A stretch of DNA of 64,000 nucleotides. It comes from Oryzisolibacter sp. LB2S. GTDB taxonomy: Bacteria; Pseudomonadota; Gammaproteobacteria; Burkholderiales; Burkholderiaceae_C. The position numbers were made by a program, and so were the translations under genes. Below, piece after piece: positions 1 through 10,680 of this stretch (the stretch's first letter is position 1; the number at the start of each line of letters is the position of its first letter). A model generated the notes under the pieces. The model was not told the origin of the DNA and did no database searches. It saw nothing but the letters and a program-made list of their open reading frames with translations. The stretch spans positions 842,501-906,500 of the forward strand of contig NZ_CP160388.1 of NCBI RefSeq assembly GCF_040732315.1, given 5' to 3'.

Positions 1-28
1 GTCTGCCGCCTGATCGCGAGAAAAGCAT

Positions 29-2149
29 ATGGTTGAAATTGAACTGGACGGTCAGAAGGTGGAGGTCGCCGAGGGCAGCATGGTCATGCATGCAGCCGAG
101 AAGGCCAACGTCTACATTCCGCACTTCTGCTACCACAAGAAGCTCTCCATCGCGGCCAACTGCCGCATGTGCCTGGTGGACGTGGAAAAGGCACCCAAGC
201 CCATGCCCGCCTGCGCCACGCCGGTGACGCAGGGCATGATCGTGCGCACCAAGAGCGACAAGGCCCTGAAGGCGCAGCAATCGGTGATGGAGTTCCTGCT
301 CATCAATCACCCGCTGGATTGCCCCATCTGCGACCAGGGTGGCGAATGCCAGTTGCAGGATCTGGCCGTGGGCTACGGCATGTCGGCATCGCGCTATGGC
401 GAGGAAAAGCGCGTGGTCCTGCGCAAGGACATTGGGCCCCTGATCTCCACCGAAGAGATGACGCGTTGCATTCATTGCACGCGTTGCGTGCGCTTCGGCC
501 AGGAAATCGGCGGAGACATGGAGCTCGGCATGGTCAATCGGGGTGAGCATTCCGAGATCACCACGGTCAAGGGCGATACGGTCGACTCCGAGCTCTCGGG
601 CAACATGATCGACATCTGCCCCGTCGGTGCACTGACCAGCCGGCCCTTCCGCTACAGCGCCCGCACCTGGGAGCTGTCGCGCCGCAAGTCGATCTCCCCG
701 CATGACTCGACGGGTGCGAATCTCATCGTCCAGGTCAAGAATCACAAGGTGATGCGTGTCGTGCCGATGGAGAACGAAGCCGTCAACGAATGCTGGATTG
801 CCGACCGTGACCGTTTCTCCTACGAGGCCCTGAACAGCGACGAGCGCCTGCAGCGCCCCATGCTCAAGCAGGGCGGCCAGTGGCAGGAGGTCGACTGGCA
901 GACGGCCCTGGAATATGTGGCCAATGGCCTCAAGTGCGTGCGCGACAAGCATGGTGCCCGCGCCATTGGTGCCCTGGTCAGTCCGCACAGCACGCTCGAG
1001 GAACTGCATCTGGCCACGACGCTGGTGCGCGGCCTGGGCAGCGACAGCATCGACTATCGCCTGCGCAATGCCGAATTCGTGCAGCCTGAGGGCGTCCGTT
1101 GGCTCGGCATGCCCATTGCGGCGCTGTCCGACCTGCAGGCCGTGCTCGTGCTCGGCTCCAACCTGCGCAAGGACCATCCGCTGTTTGCACAGCGCATCCG
1201 CCAGGCGGCGCGCAAGGGGTGCAAGGTCTTTGCCATCAATGGACGTGCCTATGACTGGGCCTTGCCCGCCGTCCATTCCGTGGTCAACCCTGCCGACTGG
1301 ACGCAGGCGCTCGCGGACGTGGCCGCGGCCGTTGCTCAGGAAAAAGGTGTCAACCCGCCGGCGCAGGCCGGCTCCGCAAATGCAGAGGCGCTGGCCATTG
1401 CCCGCGCGCTGGTCGGCGGCGAGCGCAAGGCCGTGCTCCTCGGCAACGCTGCCGCGCACCATGCGCAGGCAAGCAGCCTGCTGGCCCTGGTGCAATGGAT
1501 CGCCCAGGAAACCGGCGCGGCGTTCGGCTATCTGACCGAGGCGGCGAACACCGTCGGCGCGCAGCTGGTGAGTGCTCAGCCGCGCCAGGACGGCCTGAAT
1601 GCGGCTCAGATGCTCGCCGGTCAGGCGAAGGCGCTGCTGTTGCTGAACACCGAGCCCGAGTTCGACAGCGCGGCCGGTGCCAAGGCGGCGCAGGGACTGG
1701 CGGATGTGGACATGGTTGTCACGCTCAGCCCGTTCAAGACCAACATGGACGTGAGCGATGTCCTGTTGCCCATCGCACCGTTCACCGAGACATCGGGCAG
1801 TTTCGTCAACGCCGAGGGGCGCGTGCAGAGTTTCCACGCCGTCGTGCGACCGCTTGGCGAGACGCGTCCCGCGTGGAAGGTGTTGCGCGTGCTGGCGAAC
1901 ATCATGGGCCTGCAGGGCGTGGACTTCGAATCGTCCCAGGATGTCCTGAACCAGGTGACGGCAGGTGTTGAGCAGTTGTCGGCAGACCAACTGTCCAACA
2001 CCACCAAGGCACCCATTACCGTCGCACAGGGGCCGTCGCAAGGGCCTGCGGTTGCGAGCATTTATCAGCTGGATGGACTGGTGCGCCGCGCACCGGCCCT
2101 GCAACTGACGGCCGACGCGCGTGCGGCACGTGAAGGAGCTGCTGCATGA
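29..2149 (+). CDS. nuoG: NADH-quinone oxidoreductase subunit G (NuoG)
   Basis: Largest peripheral-arm subunit of respiratory complex I. It passes electrons from NADH along iron-sulfur clusters towards quinone on the cytoplasmic side of the inner membrane. The 706-aa protein shows the cluster ligands in order: a [2Fe-2S] site (Cys34, Cys45, Cys48, Cys62), the His94/Cys98/Cys101/Cys107 site, and a [4Fe-4S] site (Cys147, Cys150, Cys153, Cys197), followed by the molybdopterin-oxidoreductase-like domain from about residue 215. The ATG at 29 opens directly on the ferredoxin-like fold. The stop overlaps the nuoH start (ATGA), so translation is probably coupled. The window begins inside the operon; nuoA-F should lie just upstream. 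Confidence 0.97.
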   Translation: MVEIELDGQKVEVAEGSMVMHAAEKANVYIPHFCYHKKLSIAANCRMCLVDVEKAPKPMPACATPVTQGMIVRTKSDKALKAQQSVMEFLLINHPLDCPICDQGGECQLQDLAVGYGMSASRYGEEKRVVLRKDIGPLISTEEMTRCIHCTRCVRFGQEIGGDMELGMVNRGEHSEITTVKGDTVDSELSGNMIDICPVGALTSRPFRYSARTWELSRRKSISPHDSTGANLIVQVKNHKVMRVVPMENEAVNECWIADRDRFSYEALNSDERLQRPMLKQGGQWQEVDWQTALEYVANGLKCVRDKHGARAIGALVSPHSTLEELHLATTLVRGLGSDSIDYRLRNAEFVQPEGVRWLGMPIAALSDLQAVLVLGSNLRKDHPLFAQRIRQAARKGCKVFAINGRAYDWALPAVHSVVNPADWTQALADVAAAVAQEKGVNPPAQAGSANAEALAIARALVGGERKAVLLGNAAAHHAQASSLLALVQWIAQETGAAFGYLTEAANTVGAQLVSAQPRQDGLNAAQMLAGQAKALLLLNTEPEFDSAAGAKAAQGLADVDMVVTLSPFKTNMDVSDVLLPIAPFTETSGSFVNAEGRVQSFHAVVRPLGETRPAWKVLRVLANIMGLQGVDFESSQDVLNQVTAGVEQLSADQLSNTTKAPITVAQGPSQGPAVASIYQLDGLVRRAPALQLTADARAAREGAAA

Positions 2150-3222
2150 TCGACGCGATTTACAACGGCGGCCTGAACATGGTGGCTGCGAGCTGGTGGT
2201 CCAGTATGGCCTGGCCCGTGATCTGGAACCTGATCAAGATCGTGTGCGTCCTCGCTCCGCTGATGGGCGCCGTGGCCTATCTCACGCTGTGGGAACGCAA
2301 GCTGCTCGGTTTCATGCAGGCCCGTGTCGGTCCCAACCGCGTGGGCCCGGCTGGTTTGCTGCAGCCGATGGCCGATGGTCTCAAGCTCCTGACCAAGGAA
2401 GTGATCCAGCCCACCGCTGCGAGCAAGGGGCTGTTCATTCTGGGGCCCATCATGGCCATCATGCCGGCCCTGGCTGCATGGGTGGTGGTGCCCTTTGCGC
2501 CCGATGCGGCCCTGGCCAACGTCAACGCCGGACTGCTGCTGGTCATGGCCGTCGCCTCGATCGAGGTCTATGGCGTGATCATTGCCGGTTGGGCCTCCAA
2601 TTCCAAGTATGCGCTTCTGGGCGCCCTGCGTGCCTCGGCGCAGATGGTCAGCTACGAGATCGCGATGGGCTTCTGCTTTGTGGTCGTCATCATGGTGACG
2701 GGCAGCATGAACCTGACCGACATCGTTTTGAGCCAGGCGCGTGGCGGCATGGCGGACATGGGGTTGACCTTCCTGTCCTGGAACTGGTTGCCGCTGCTGC
2801 CGCTCTTCTTCGTGTACCTGATCTCCGGTGTTGCCGAGACCAATCGCCATCCGTTCGACGTGGTCGAGGGCGAGGCGGAGATCGTGGCCGGGCACATGGT
2901 CGAGTATTCCGGCATGGGCTTTGCGATTTTCTTCCTGGCCGAATATGCGGCCATGTGGCTGGTGTCGATTCTGGCGGTGCTGATGTTCCTCGGCGGATGG
3001 CTGCCACCGGTGGAGGCGCTGGCCTTCATCCCGGGCTGGATCTGGCTTGGAATCAAGACATTCGTGGTGGTGTCCATGTTCATCTGGATTCGCGCCACCT
3101 TCCCGCGCTATCGCTATGACCAGATCATGCGTCTGGGTTGGAAGATCTTCATTCCGGTCACCCTGGTGTGGCTGCTGATCGTGGGCGCGTGGTTGATCTC
3201 GCCCTGGAACATCTGGAAATAA
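2146..3222 (+). CDS. nuoH: NADH-quinone oxidoreductase subunit H (NuoH)
   Basis: Membrane subunit of complex I that joins the peripheral arm to the membrane arm and helps form the quinone chamber. The 358-aa protein is strongly hydrophobic, with about eight membrane segments. It carries the family signature around residues 45-85 ([19 protein letters not shown] and the following [15 protein letters not shown]) and the acidic loop [19 protein letters not shown] near residue 230, which contacts the quinone site. Its start overlaps the nuoG stop by 4 bp, as expected in a tight nuo operon. Confidence 0.97.
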   Translation: MIDAIYNGGLNMVAASWWSSMAWPVIWNLIKIVCVLAPLMGAVAYLTLWERKLLGFMQARVGPNRVGPAGLLQPMADGLKLLTKEVIQPTAASKGLFILGPIMAIMPALAAWVVVPFAPDAALANVNAGLLLVMAVASIEVYGVIIAGWASNSKYALLGALRASAQMVSYEIAMGFCFVVVIMVTGSMNLTDIVLSQARGGMADMGLTFLSWNWLPLLPLFFVYLISGVAETNRHPFDVVEGEAEIVAGHMVEYSGMGFAIFFLAEYAAMWLVSILAVLMFLGGWLPPVEALAFIPGWIWLGIKTFVVVSMFIWIRATFPRYRYDQIMRLGWKIFIPVTLVWLLIVGAWLISPWNIWK

Positions 3223-3236
3223 GCGGGGACACATTC

Positions 3237-3749
3237 ATGTCTGCAGTTGTTGCTCCTGCATCCTTCTCTCTCAAGGATTTCTTCAAGAGCTTCATGCTCT
3301 GGGAACTGGCCAAGGGTATGGTGTTGACGGGACGCTACGCGTTCCGTGGCAAGGTCACCGTTCAGTTTCCGGAAGAGAAGACGCCTCTGTCGCCGCGTTT
3401 TCGCGGCCTCCATGCGCTGCGTCGATACGACAACGGAGAGGAGCGTTGCATTGCCTGCAAGCTGTGTGAGGCAGTTTGTCCGGCCATGGCCATCACCATC
3501 GAGTCCGACGTCCGCGCCGACGGCACACGCCGCACCACGCGCTATGACATCGATCTGACCAAATGCATTTTCTGCGGCTTCTGTGAGGAGAGCTGCCCGG
3601 TCGATTCCATCGTCGAAACCCAGATCCTGGAATACCACGGTGAGAAGCGCGGCGATCTGTACTTCACGAAGGACATGCTCCTGGCCGTGGGAGACCGTTA
3701 CGAGCCCGAGATTGCGGCGGCCAAGGCTGCGGATGCGAAATACCGTTGA
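3237..3749 (+). CDS. nuoI: NADH-quinone oxidoreductase subunit I (NuoI)
   Basis: Ferredoxin-like complex I subunit carrying the two [4Fe-4S] clusters that hand electrons to the final cluster next to quinone. At 170 aa it has two complete motifs: Cys71, Cys74, Cys77, Cys81 and Cys110, Cys113, Cys116, Cys120. The open frame extends upstream into nuoH, but the ATG at 3237 is preferred: it lies 14 bp after the nuoH stop and gives the normal family length and N-terminus. It is followed by a 43-bp gap and then nuoJ. Confidence 0.96.
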   Translation: MSAVVAPASFSLKDFFKSFMLWELAKGMVLTGRYAFRGKVTVQFPEEKTPLSPRFRGLHALRRYDNGEERCIACKLCEAVCPAMAITIESDVRADGTRRTTRYDIDLTKCIFCGFCEESCPVDSIVETQILEYHGEKRGDLYFTKDMLLAVGDRYEPEIAAAKAADAKYR

Positions 3750-3792
3750 GCGGATTGCGTGTCACACCTGACTTTTTGAAAAGACCCGATCC

Positions 3793-4470
3793 ATGGACGT
3801 CAAAACCGGATTCTTCTATCTCTTCTCGGCGGTGCTGCTCTTTGCAGCCTTCCGGGTCGTCACGGCGCGCAACCCGGTCCATGCCGTGTTGCATCTGATA
3901 CTGGCCTTCACTCAGGCTGCGGGCATATGGTTGCTGCTCAAGGCCGAATTCCTGGCCATCGCCCTGGTGCTGGTGTACCTGGGTGCGGTGATGGTGCTGT
4001 TCCTGTTCGTGGTCATGATGCTCGACATTCGTTTCGACATCGTGCGCAAGGGATTCTGGAACCATTTCCCCATGGCTGCGCTCATTGGCGCCCTGATAGC
4101 GTTTGAGATGGCCGCGATCCTGATGACGGGCTTTCGCGGCGTGGAGGAGGCAAAGCCCGCGCCGGCATTGCTTGACGCCGCGGGTCAGGTTCTGCCGTAC
4201 TCGAACACCCAGGCCCTGGGCCGACTGATGTACACCGAGTACCTCTACCCGGTGGAGGTGGCTGCTGTCATTCTGTTGGTGGCCATGATTGCTGCCATTG
4301 CGCTGACGCTGCGCGAACGCAAGGACGTCAAGGCCAACGACGCGACCGCTCAGCTGCGTGCGCGTGCCAGCGAGCGCCTGGTGATGGTGAAGATGCCCGT
4401 GACGCAGGCCGCCCAGGAGCCGGCACCGGTAGAGGGCGAGGCCGCAAGCGCCCAGGAGAAGAAAGCATGA
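3793..4470 (+). CDS. nuoJ: NADH-quinone oxidoreductase subunit J (NuoJ)
   Basis: Small membrane-arm subunit of complex I (225 aa) with five predicted transmembrane segments, including the flexible third helix region ([16 protein letters not shown]) typical of NuoJ/ND6. The C-terminal tail after about residue 180 is charged and Ala/Glu-rich and ends in EKKA; this is longer than in E. coli and probably lies in the cytoplasm. The last 4 bp overlap the nuoK start. Confidence 0.96.
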   Translation: MDVKTGFFYLFSAVLLFAAFRVVTARNPVHAVLHLILAFTQAAGIWLLLKAEFLAIALVLVYLGAVMVLFLFVVMMLDIRFDIVRKGFWNHFPMAALIGALIAFEMAAILMTGFRGVEEAKPAPALLDAAGQVLPYSNTQALGRLMYTEYLYPVEVAAVILLVAMIAAIALTLRERKDVKANDATAQLRARASERLVMVKMPVTQAAQEPAPVEGEAASAQEKKA

Positions 4471-4775
4471 CATTGACCCTTGGCCATTTCCTGTCGCTCG
4501 GGGCGATGCTGTTTGCCCTCGCGGTGGTGGGTATCTTCCTCAATCGCAAGAACCTCATCGTCCTGCTGATGGCGATCGAGTTGATGCTGCTTGCCGTGAA
4601 CATCAACTTCGTCGCCTTCTCGTACTACCTTGGCGACATCCACGGGCAGGTCTTCGTTTTCTTCATCCTGACCGTGGCGGCCGCCGAGGCAGCCATTGGC
4701 CTGGCCATCTTGGTGCTGCTGTTCCGCAACAAGACCAGCATCAATGCGGAAGACCTCAACATCCTCAAGGGGTGA
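4467..4775 (+). CDS. nuoK: NADH-quinone oxidoreductase subunit K (NuoK)
   Basis: Membrane-arm complex I subunit homologous to mitochondrial ND4L. It has 102 aa, three transmembrane helices and the conserved intramembrane acidic residues used for proton transfer (in [16 protein letters not shown] and [17 protein letters not shown]). The length is standard for the family. It overlaps nuoJ by 4 bp and lies 32 bp upstream of nuoL. Confidence 0.97.
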   Translation: MTLTLGHFLSLGAMLFALAVVGIFLNRKNLIVLLMAIELMLLAVNINFVAFSYYLGDIHGQVFVFFILTVAAAEAAIGLAILVLLFRNKTSINAEDLNILKG

Positions 4776-4807
4776 TGGGCTAACCGGTACTTGCAAGGTT
4801 CTCAAGA

Positions 4808-6841
4808 ATGAGTCAAACCCTATCTGCTTCGACGCTGCTGGCGGTGCCCCTGGCGCCGCTGGTGGGCTCCCTGCTGGCCGGTGTTCTGGGCACGGCCTTT
4901 GGTGGCAACCTGATCGGTCGGCGTGCCTCGCATTCGCTGACCATCCTCGGCGTGTTGGTGTCGTTCGTGCTGTCTGCGCTCACGCTCAGCAGCGTGGTGC
5001 TCGATGGCGCCCGCTTCAACGAAACCATCTACACCTGGATGACGGTTGGTGGCCTGAAGATGGAGGTCGGCTTTCTGATCGACAGTCTGACGGCCATGAT
5101 GATGTGCGTGGTGACCTTCGTGTCGCTCATGGTGCACATCTACACCATCGGCTACATGGAGGAGGATGACGGCTACAACCGCTTCTTCTCTTACATCTCG
5201 CTGTTCACGTTCTCCATGTTGATGCTCGTGATGAGCAACAACATGCTGCAGCTTTTCTTCGGCTGGGAAGCCGTGGGCCTTGTTTCCTATCTGCTCATCG
5301 GTTTCTGGTTCAACAAGCCATCGGCCATTTTTGCCAACCTGAAGGCCTTTCTGGTCAACCGCGTGGGCGACTTCGGCTTCATTCTTGGAATCGGTCTGAT
5401 TGCCGCTTACACGGGCAGCTTCAACTATGGCGAGATCTTTGCCAAGAAGCAGGAACTGAGTGGCGTGCTGCTGCCCGGTTCGGACTGGCAGCTCATCACC
5501 GTGGCCTGCATCTGTTTGTTCATTGGCGCGATGGGCAAGAGCGCACAGGTGCCGCTGCACGCATGGCTGCCCGATTCCATGGAAGGCCCCACGCCGATTT
5601 CCGCGCTGATCCACGCGGCAACCATGGTGACGGCCGGTATCTTCATGGTGTCGCGCATGTCGCCGCTGTTCGAAATGTCGGACGTCGCCCTGAACTTCGT
5701 GCTGGTCATCGGCGCGATCACGGCGCTGTTCATGGGCTTCCTCGGCATCATCCAGAACGACATCAAGCGCGTGATCGCCTATTCGACGCTGTCCCAGCTC
5801 GGCTACATGACGGTGGCGCTCGGCGTGTCGGCCTACTCGGTGGCCGTGTTCCACCTGATGACCCATGCCTTCTTCAAGGCCTTGCTGTTCCTCGGCGCCG
5901 GCTCCGTCATCATGGGCATGCACCACAACCAGGACATTCGCTGGATGGGTGGCCTGCGCAAGTACATGCCCATCACCTGGATCACCTCGCTGCTGGGCTC
6001 ACTGGCGCTGATCGGTACCCCCTTGTTCTCGGGCTTTTACTCCAAGGAGAACATTATCGAGGCCGCGCGCTTCAGCCAGCTGCCCGGTGCAGGGTTTGCG
6101 CATTTCGCCGTGCTTGCCGGTGTGTTCGTCACGGCGTTCTATTCGTTCCGCATGTATTTCCTCGTCTTCCACGGCAAGGAACGCTACGACCAGAACCCCG
6201 ATGTGCATGAGGATGTGCAGGAGGAGCCCGATCCGCACCACCACCACGGGGACCACTCCAAGCCTCATGAGTCGCCCTGGGTCGTGACGGTGCCTCTGGT
6301 GCTGCTGGCCATACCTTCGGTGGTCATCGGCTTCATGTACATACAGCCCATGCTGTTTGGCGACTTCTTCAAGGATGTGATCTTTGTCGACGCGGCCAAG
6401 CACCCGGCAATGGCGCAATTGGCGCAGGCCTTCCATGGGCCCGTCGCAATGGCCGTGCATGGCCTGCAGACCGTACCGTTCTGGCTGGCACTGGCAGGCG
6501 TGGCACTGTCCTACTACATGTACATCGTCAATCCTGCGCTGCCCGCGGCCATCAAGCGTGCCTGCCAGCCGATCTACACCGTGCTGGAAAACAAGTACTA
6601 CGCGGATTGGTTCAACGAGCGGGTCATTGCCGCCGGTGCGCGTTGCCTGGGCGTCGGCCTGTGGAAGGGCGCGGACCAGGGCCTGATCGATGGCGCCATC
6701 GTCAACGGCTCGTGGAAGGTTGTGGCACGCATTTCGGCCGCATTGCGGCGTGTGCAGACGGGCTTCCTGTACCACTATGCACTGGTCATGATTCTGGGTG
6801 TGTTTGTCCTCATGACGTACTTCGTCTGGCTCAACAAATAG
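4808..6841 (+). CDS. nuoL: NADH-quinone oxidoreductase subunit L (NuoL)
   Basis: Distal antiporter-like proton-pumping subunit of complex I, carrying the long lateral helix. It has 677 aa and about 16 transmembrane helices. The core proton-translocation region is visible in FGWEAVGLVSYLLIGFW (essential Glu in helix 5) and in the IHAATMVTAGIF and FFKALLFLGAGS segments. A His-rich cytoplasmic loop (PHHHHGDHSKPH, around residues 477-488) is a local peculiarity and probably not functional. It lies between nuoK and nuoM, 13 bp from the latter. Confidence 0.97.
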   Translation: MSQTLSASTLLAVPLAPLVGSLLAGVLGTAFGGNLIGRRASHSLTILGVLVSFVLSALTLSSVVLDGARFNETIYTWMTVGGLKMEVGFLIDSLTAMMMCVVTFVSLMVHIYTIGYMEEDDGYNRFFSYISLFTFSMLMLVMSNNMLQLFFGWEAVGLVSYLLIGFWFNKPSAIFANLKAFLVNRVGDFGFILGIGLIAAYTGSFNYGEIFAKKQELSGVLLPGSDWQLITVACICLFIGAMGKSAQVPLHAWLPDSMEGPTPISALIHAATMVTAGIFMVSRMSPLFEMSDVALNFVLVIGAITALFMGFLGIIQNDIKRVIAYSTLSQLGYMTVALGVSAYSVAVFHLMTHAFFKALLFLGAGSVIMGMHHNQDIRWMGGLRKYMPITWITSLLGSLALIGTPLFSGFYSKENIIEAARFSQLPGAGFAHFAVLAGVFVTAFYSFRMYFLVFHGKERYDQNPDVHEDVQEEPDPHHHHGDHSKPHESPWVVTVPLVLLAIPSVVIGFMYIQPMLFGDFFKDVIFVDAAKHPAMAQLAQAFHGPVAMAVHGLQTVPFWLALAGVALSYYMYIVNPALPAAIKRACQPIYTVLENKYYADWFNERVIAAGARCLGVGLWKGADQGLIDGAIVNGSWKVVARISAALRRVQTGFLYHYALVMILGVFVLMTYFVWLNK

Positions 6842-6854
6842 GAGCGAATAACAA

Positions 6855-8330
6855 ATGGGTTTGTTGAGTCTAGCCATTTGGACGCCCATCGTTTTCGGCG
6901 TCCTGTTGCTTGCCTTCGGCAGTGACAGACATGCACCGGCGGTACGCTGGATCGCCTTGATCGGATCCTTGCTCGGACTGGCGGTCACATTGCCGCTGAT
7001 CAGCGGCTTCGATACCGGCACGGCGGCGATGCAGTTCGTCGAGAAGGCGCCCTGGATCGCGCGCTTCAACATGCACTACCACCTGGGGGTGGACGGCATC
7101 TCGATGTGGTTCGTTCCCCTGACGGCCTTCATCACGGTCATAGTGATCATTGCCTCGTGGGAATCCATCACGGAGCGCGTCTATCAGTACATGGCCGCGT
7201 TCCTGATCCTGTCCGGTCTGATGGTCGGTGTGTTCTGCGCGCTCGACGGCATGCTGTTCTACGTCTTCTTCGAGGCGACGCTGATTCCGATGTACCTCAT
7301 CATCGGCATGTGGGGCGGGCCGAACAAGATCTACGCGGCATTCAAGTTCTTCCTGTACACCCTGCTGGGCTCGCTGCTCACGCTGATCGCCTTCATCTAC
7401 CTGTACAACCAGGCAGGCGGCAGCTTTGACATCGCGTCCTGGCACAAGCTCCCCCTGGGCGCTACGGCGCAGACGCTGTTGTTCTTTGCCCTGTTCGCGG
7501 CGTTTGCCGTGAAGGTACCGATGTGGCCGGTGCACACCTGGCTGCCCGATGTGCACGTGGAGGCGCCCACGGGCGGCTCCGTGGTGCTGGCCGCCATCAT
7601 GCTCAAGCTTGGCGCCTACGGCTTCCTGCGCTTTTCCCTGCCCATCGCGCCCGATGCCGCGCACGAATGGGCCTGGCTGATGATCACGTTCTCCCTGATC
7701 GCGGTGATTTACGTGGGGCTCGTGGCCATCGTGCAGAAGGACATGAAGAAGCTCGTGGCCTACTCGTCGGTCGCGCACATGGGCTTTGTGACGCTGGGCT
7801 TTTTCATCTTCAATGACCTGGGCGTGTCGGGTGGCCTCGCACAGATGATTGCGCACGGCTTCGTCTCGGGCGCCATGTTCCTGTGCATCGGCGTGCTCTA
7901 TGACCGCCTGCACTCGCGCCAGATCGCGGACTACGGCGGTGTGGTGAACCGGATGCCCAAGTTCTCCGCGTTCGCGCTGCTGTTCTTCATGGCCAATTGC
8001 GGCCTGCCCGCGACGGCCGGCTTCATCGGCGAGTGGATGGTGATCATCGCCTCCGTGCGTTTCAACTTCTGGACCGGACTGGGCGCCGCCACGGCACTGA
8101 TCCTCGGCGCCAGCTATTCGTTGTGGATGTACAAGTGCGTCTACCTCGGGCCCGTGACCAACGACAACGTGCGCGGCATGAGCGACATCAACGCACGCGA
8201 GTTCCTGGTGCTGGGCGTGCTGGCGATTGCCGTGCTCTACATGGGCATTTATCCCAAGCCTTTCACCGACGTGATGGATGTGTCCGTCGCCGAACTGCTC
8301 AGGCATGTGGCGCAATCCAAGCTGAACTGA
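6855..8330 (+). CDS. nuoM: NADH-quinone oxidoreductase subunit M (NuoM)
   Basis: Antiporter-like proton-pumping subunit of complex I, 491 aa with about 14 transmembrane helices. The conserved segments are YVFFEATLIPMYLIIGMWG (helix-5 Glu), VPMWPVHTWLPDVHVEAPT and the broken helix near KKLVAYSSVAHMGFV. Both length and gene position match the family. It starts 13 bp after nuoL and is followed 26 bp later by nuoN. Confidence 0.97.
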   Translation: MGLLSLAIWTPIVFGVLLLAFGSDRHAPAVRWIALIGSLLGLAVTLPLISGFDTGTAAMQFVEKAPWIARFNMHYHLGVDGISMWFVPLTAFITVIVIIASWESITERVYQYMAAFLILSGLMVGVFCALDGMLFYVFFEATLIPMYLIIGMWGGPNKIYAAFKFFLYTLLGSLLTLIAFIYLYNQAGGSFDIASWHKLPLGATAQTLLFFALFAAFAVKVPMWPVHTWLPDVHVEAPTGGSVVLAAIMLKLGAYGFLRFSLPIAPDAAHEWAWLMITFSLIAVIYVGLVAIVQKDMKKLVAYSSVAHMGFVTLGFFIFNDLGVSGGLAQMIAHGFVSGAMFLCIGVLYDRLHSRQIADYGGVVNRMPKFSAFALLFFMANCGLPATAGFIGEWMVIIASVRFNFWTGLGAATALILGASYSLWMYKCVYLGPVTNDNVRGMSDINAREFLVLGVLAIAVLYMGIYPKPFTDVMDVSVAELLRHVAQSKLN

Positions 8331-8356
8331 CCGACTAGCGAAGCGAGAGAAACAAG

Positions 8357-9850
8357 ATGATTGACAACATCAGCTGGTTGGCGATTTACCCCGAGATCGT
8401 GCTTCTGGTCATGGCCTGCGTGATCGCGCTCGTCGATCTGGGGGTGAGCAGCGCCCGCCGTACCGGCACCTATGTTCTGACCATGCTCACCCTGGCCGTG
8501 GTCGCAGCCCTTCAGGGCATGTACGCCAGCAGCGGCAACACCTTCTACGGCTGGAACAACATGGTGGTCAGCGATGCCATGGGCAACTGGCTCAAGTGCT
8601 TTGCCACCCTGTCCCTGATGGCCACGCTGGTCTACGGGCGTCCCTATGCCGGTGACCGCGACATGCTGCGCGGCGGTGAGCTGTTCACCCTGACCATGCT
8701 CGGCCTGCTGGGTATCTGCGTGCTGATCTCGGCCAACAACTTCCTGGTCATCTACCTGGGGCTGGAGCTGCTGACGCTTTCGAGCTATGCGCTCGTGGCA
8801 TTGCGCCGGGACCACACGACGGCCACCGAGGCCGCGATGAAGTATTTCGTGCTCGGCGCCATGGCCAGCGGCTTTCTGCTCTATGGCCTGTCGATGGTCT
8901 ACGGCGCGACCGGGTCCCTCGACATCGGTCAGGTGTTCAAGGCGATCAACGCAGGCCAGATCCGCCATCAGATCCTGGTGTTCGGCGTGGTCTTCATCGT
9001 GGCAGGCCTTGCGTTCAAGTTCGGCGCTGTGCCCTTCCACATGTGGATTCCTGACGTCTACCACGGCGCGCCGACCGTGGTCACCCTGATCATCGGCAGC
9101 GCGCCGAAGTTCGCCGCGTTCGGCATGGCGATGCGCCTGCTCGTCGATGGCCTGCTGCCGCTGGCGATCGACTGGCAGCAGATGCTTGCGGTGCTGGCGT
9201 TCGCATCCTTGCTCGTGGGCAATGTGGCGGGTGTGATGCAGACCAACCTCAAGCGCATGCTGGCCTACTCGACCATCTCGCACATGGGCTTTCTGTTCCT
9301 GGGGCTGCTCTCCGGGGTGGTCAACGGCATGGTTGATGCGAACGCCGCCGAGGCGGCTTACAGCTCGGCGATGTTCTACATCGTCACCTATGTGCTGACT
9401 GTGCTCCCGGCATTCGGGCTGATTGCCATGCTGGCCCGCGAGGGCTTCGAGAGCGACGAAATCGCCGACCTGGCGGGCCTGAACCAGCGCAGCCCGCTTT
9501 ATGCCGGCGTGATGGCCGTGTGCATGTTCTCGCTGGCGGGCATTCCTCCGCTCGTGGGCTTCTACGCCAAGCTGTCCGTGCTGCAGGCCCTGGTGGCCTC
9601 GGGCCATGCCCTCCATATCGCGCTTGCGGTGTTTGCCGTCGTCATGTCGCTGATCGGCGCCTTCTATTATCTGCGCGTGGTCAAGGTGATGTATTTCGAT
9701 GCGCCGCTGACGGCTGGTGCCGTGTCCGCACCCTTCGACGCACGCGTGGTGCTGTCCGTGAACGGCGCGCTGATCCTGATCCTCGGCGTGGTGCCCGGCG
9801 GCCTCATGGCCCTCTGCGCCGACGCCATCGTTCGCGCGCTGGCGACCTGA
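8357..9850 (+). CDS. nuoN: NADH-quinone oxidoreductase subunit N (NuoN)
   Basis: Third antiporter-like proton-pumping subunit of complex I, 497 aa and about 14 transmembrane helices. Conserved segments include LVIYLGLELLTLSSYALVAL (helix-5 Glu), VPFHMWIPDVYHGAPT and KRMLAYSTISHMGF. It is the last Nuo subunit gene of the operon; a DUF2818 gene follows 20 bp later and is probably co-transcribed. Confidence 0.97.
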   Translation: MIDNISWLAIYPEIVLLVMACVIALVDLGVSSARRTGTYVLTMLTLAVVAALQGMYASSGNTFYGWNNMVVSDAMGNWLKCFATLSLMATLVYGRPYAGDRDMLRGGELFTLTMLGLLGICVLISANNFLVIYLGLELLTLSSYALVALRRDHTTATEAAMKYFVLGAMASGFLLYGLSMVYGATGSLDIGQVFKAINAGQIRHQILVFGVVFIVAGLAFKFGAVPFHMWIPDVYHGAPTVVTLIIGSAPKFAAFGMAMRLLVDGLLPLAIDWQQMLAVLAFASLLVGNVAGVMQTNLKRMLAYSTISHMGFLFLGLLSGVVNGMVDANAAEAAYSSAMFYIVTYVLTVLPAFGLIAMLAREGFESDEIADLAGLNQRSPLYAGVMAVCMFSLAGIPPLVGFYAKLSVLQALVASGHALHIALAVFAVVMSLIGAFYYLRVVKVMYFDAPLTAGAVSAPFDARVVLSVNGALILILGVVPGGLMALCADAIVRALAT

Positions 9851-9870
9851 CCTGATCCTCAGTCCTGTCC

Positions 9871-10194
9871 ATGACCCAGAACGCGGCCATCTGGCTCGTG
9901 ATCCTGGCCGCCTTCGTGGCGGCCAATCTTCCTTTTCTCAATGATCGCTGGTTGATCGTGGGCGCCCGCGCGAGGAACGGCAAACCGTTCTATGTGCGAG
10001 CGCTCGAGATGCTGCTGCTGTACTTTGTGGTCGGTGCGCTGGCCCTCTTCATCGAGAAGCGCGCGGGACAGATCGCCCCGCAGGGCTGGGAGTTTTACGC
10101 CGTCACCGCGGCCCTGTTCATTACACTGGCGTTTCCGGGATTCGTCTATCGCTACCTGCTGCATCGCGGACGGTGGCGTCCGGGCGGCGACTGA
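9871..10194 (+). CDS. DUF2818 family membrane protein
   Basis: A 107-aa protein with three hydrophobic segments (about residues 7-23, 43-61 and 77-97), matching the DUF2818 family regularly found directly after nuoN in betaproteobacteria. The function is not known. Position in the operon suggests a link to complex I assembly or stability, but that is inference. It ends in a basic tail (HRGRWRPGGD) and lies 11 bp before the next gene. Confidence 0.85.
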   Translation: MTQNAAIWLVILAAFVAANLPFLNDRWLIVGARARNGKPFYVRALEMLLLYFVVGALALFIEKRAGQIAPQGWEFYAVTAALFITLAFPGFVYRYLLHRGRWRPGGD

Positions 10195-10205
10195 CGGGGA
10201 CGATC

Positions 10206-10667
10206 ATGAAAGTCTTGGATCTGTTGTGCGCGAGCGACCATGCCTTCGAGGGCTGGTTCGGCAGTGAGGAAGACTATCAGTCCCAACTCGCCAGGGGGCT
10301 GGTGCAATGCCCGATGTGCGGCAGCGGCGAGATCCGCAAGGGCCTGAGCGCACCGCGCCTGAACCTGCATGCAGCCTCCACTGCGGCCGAGGAAAGGCGG
10401 CAGGTGTCCGCTCCTGAACTCCCCGCCGATGCGTCGCCTCAGGCGCTGCAGGCCGCCTGGCTGCACATGGCCCGACAGGTCATGGCGCGCACCGAAGACG
10501 TGGGACAGCGCTTCGCCTCGGAGGCGCGGCGCATGCATTACGGCGAGATCGAGGAGCGCGCCATCCGCGGCCAGGCCACGCCCGAGCAGACGGTGGAATT
10601 GCTCGAAGAGGGCATTGCCGTGCTGCCCCTGCTGCTGCCGGAGGTGGCCAAGGAGCCCCTGCAATAG
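10206..10667 (+). CDS. DUF1178 family protein
   Basis: A 153-aa cytoplasmic protein beginning MKVLDLLCASDHAFEGWFGS, the typical DUF1178 N-terminus. Cys residues in LVQCPMCGSGEI form a CxxC pair that could bind zinc with the first Cys. The ATG at 10206 is chosen over upstream in-frame codons because it gives this conserved start and avoids overlap with the DUF2818 gene. The second half is acidic and helical. Function is unknown; it probably belongs to the same transcript as the nuo genes. Confidence 0.83.
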   Translation: MKVLDLLCASDHAFEGWFGSEEDYQSQLARGLVQCPMCGSGEIRKGLSAPRLNLHAASTAAEERRQVSAPELPADASPQALQAAWLHMARQVMARTEDVGQRFASEARRMHYGEIEERAIRGQATPEQTVELLEEGIAVLPLLLPEVAKEPLQ

Positions 10668-10680
10668 CGCTGGCTGCGCA

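Noticed and set aside
2065..8315. Several long minus-strand open frames across the nuo genes
   Set aside because: They mirror the real complex I genes and have His/Gln/Arg-rich compositions with no family motifs.
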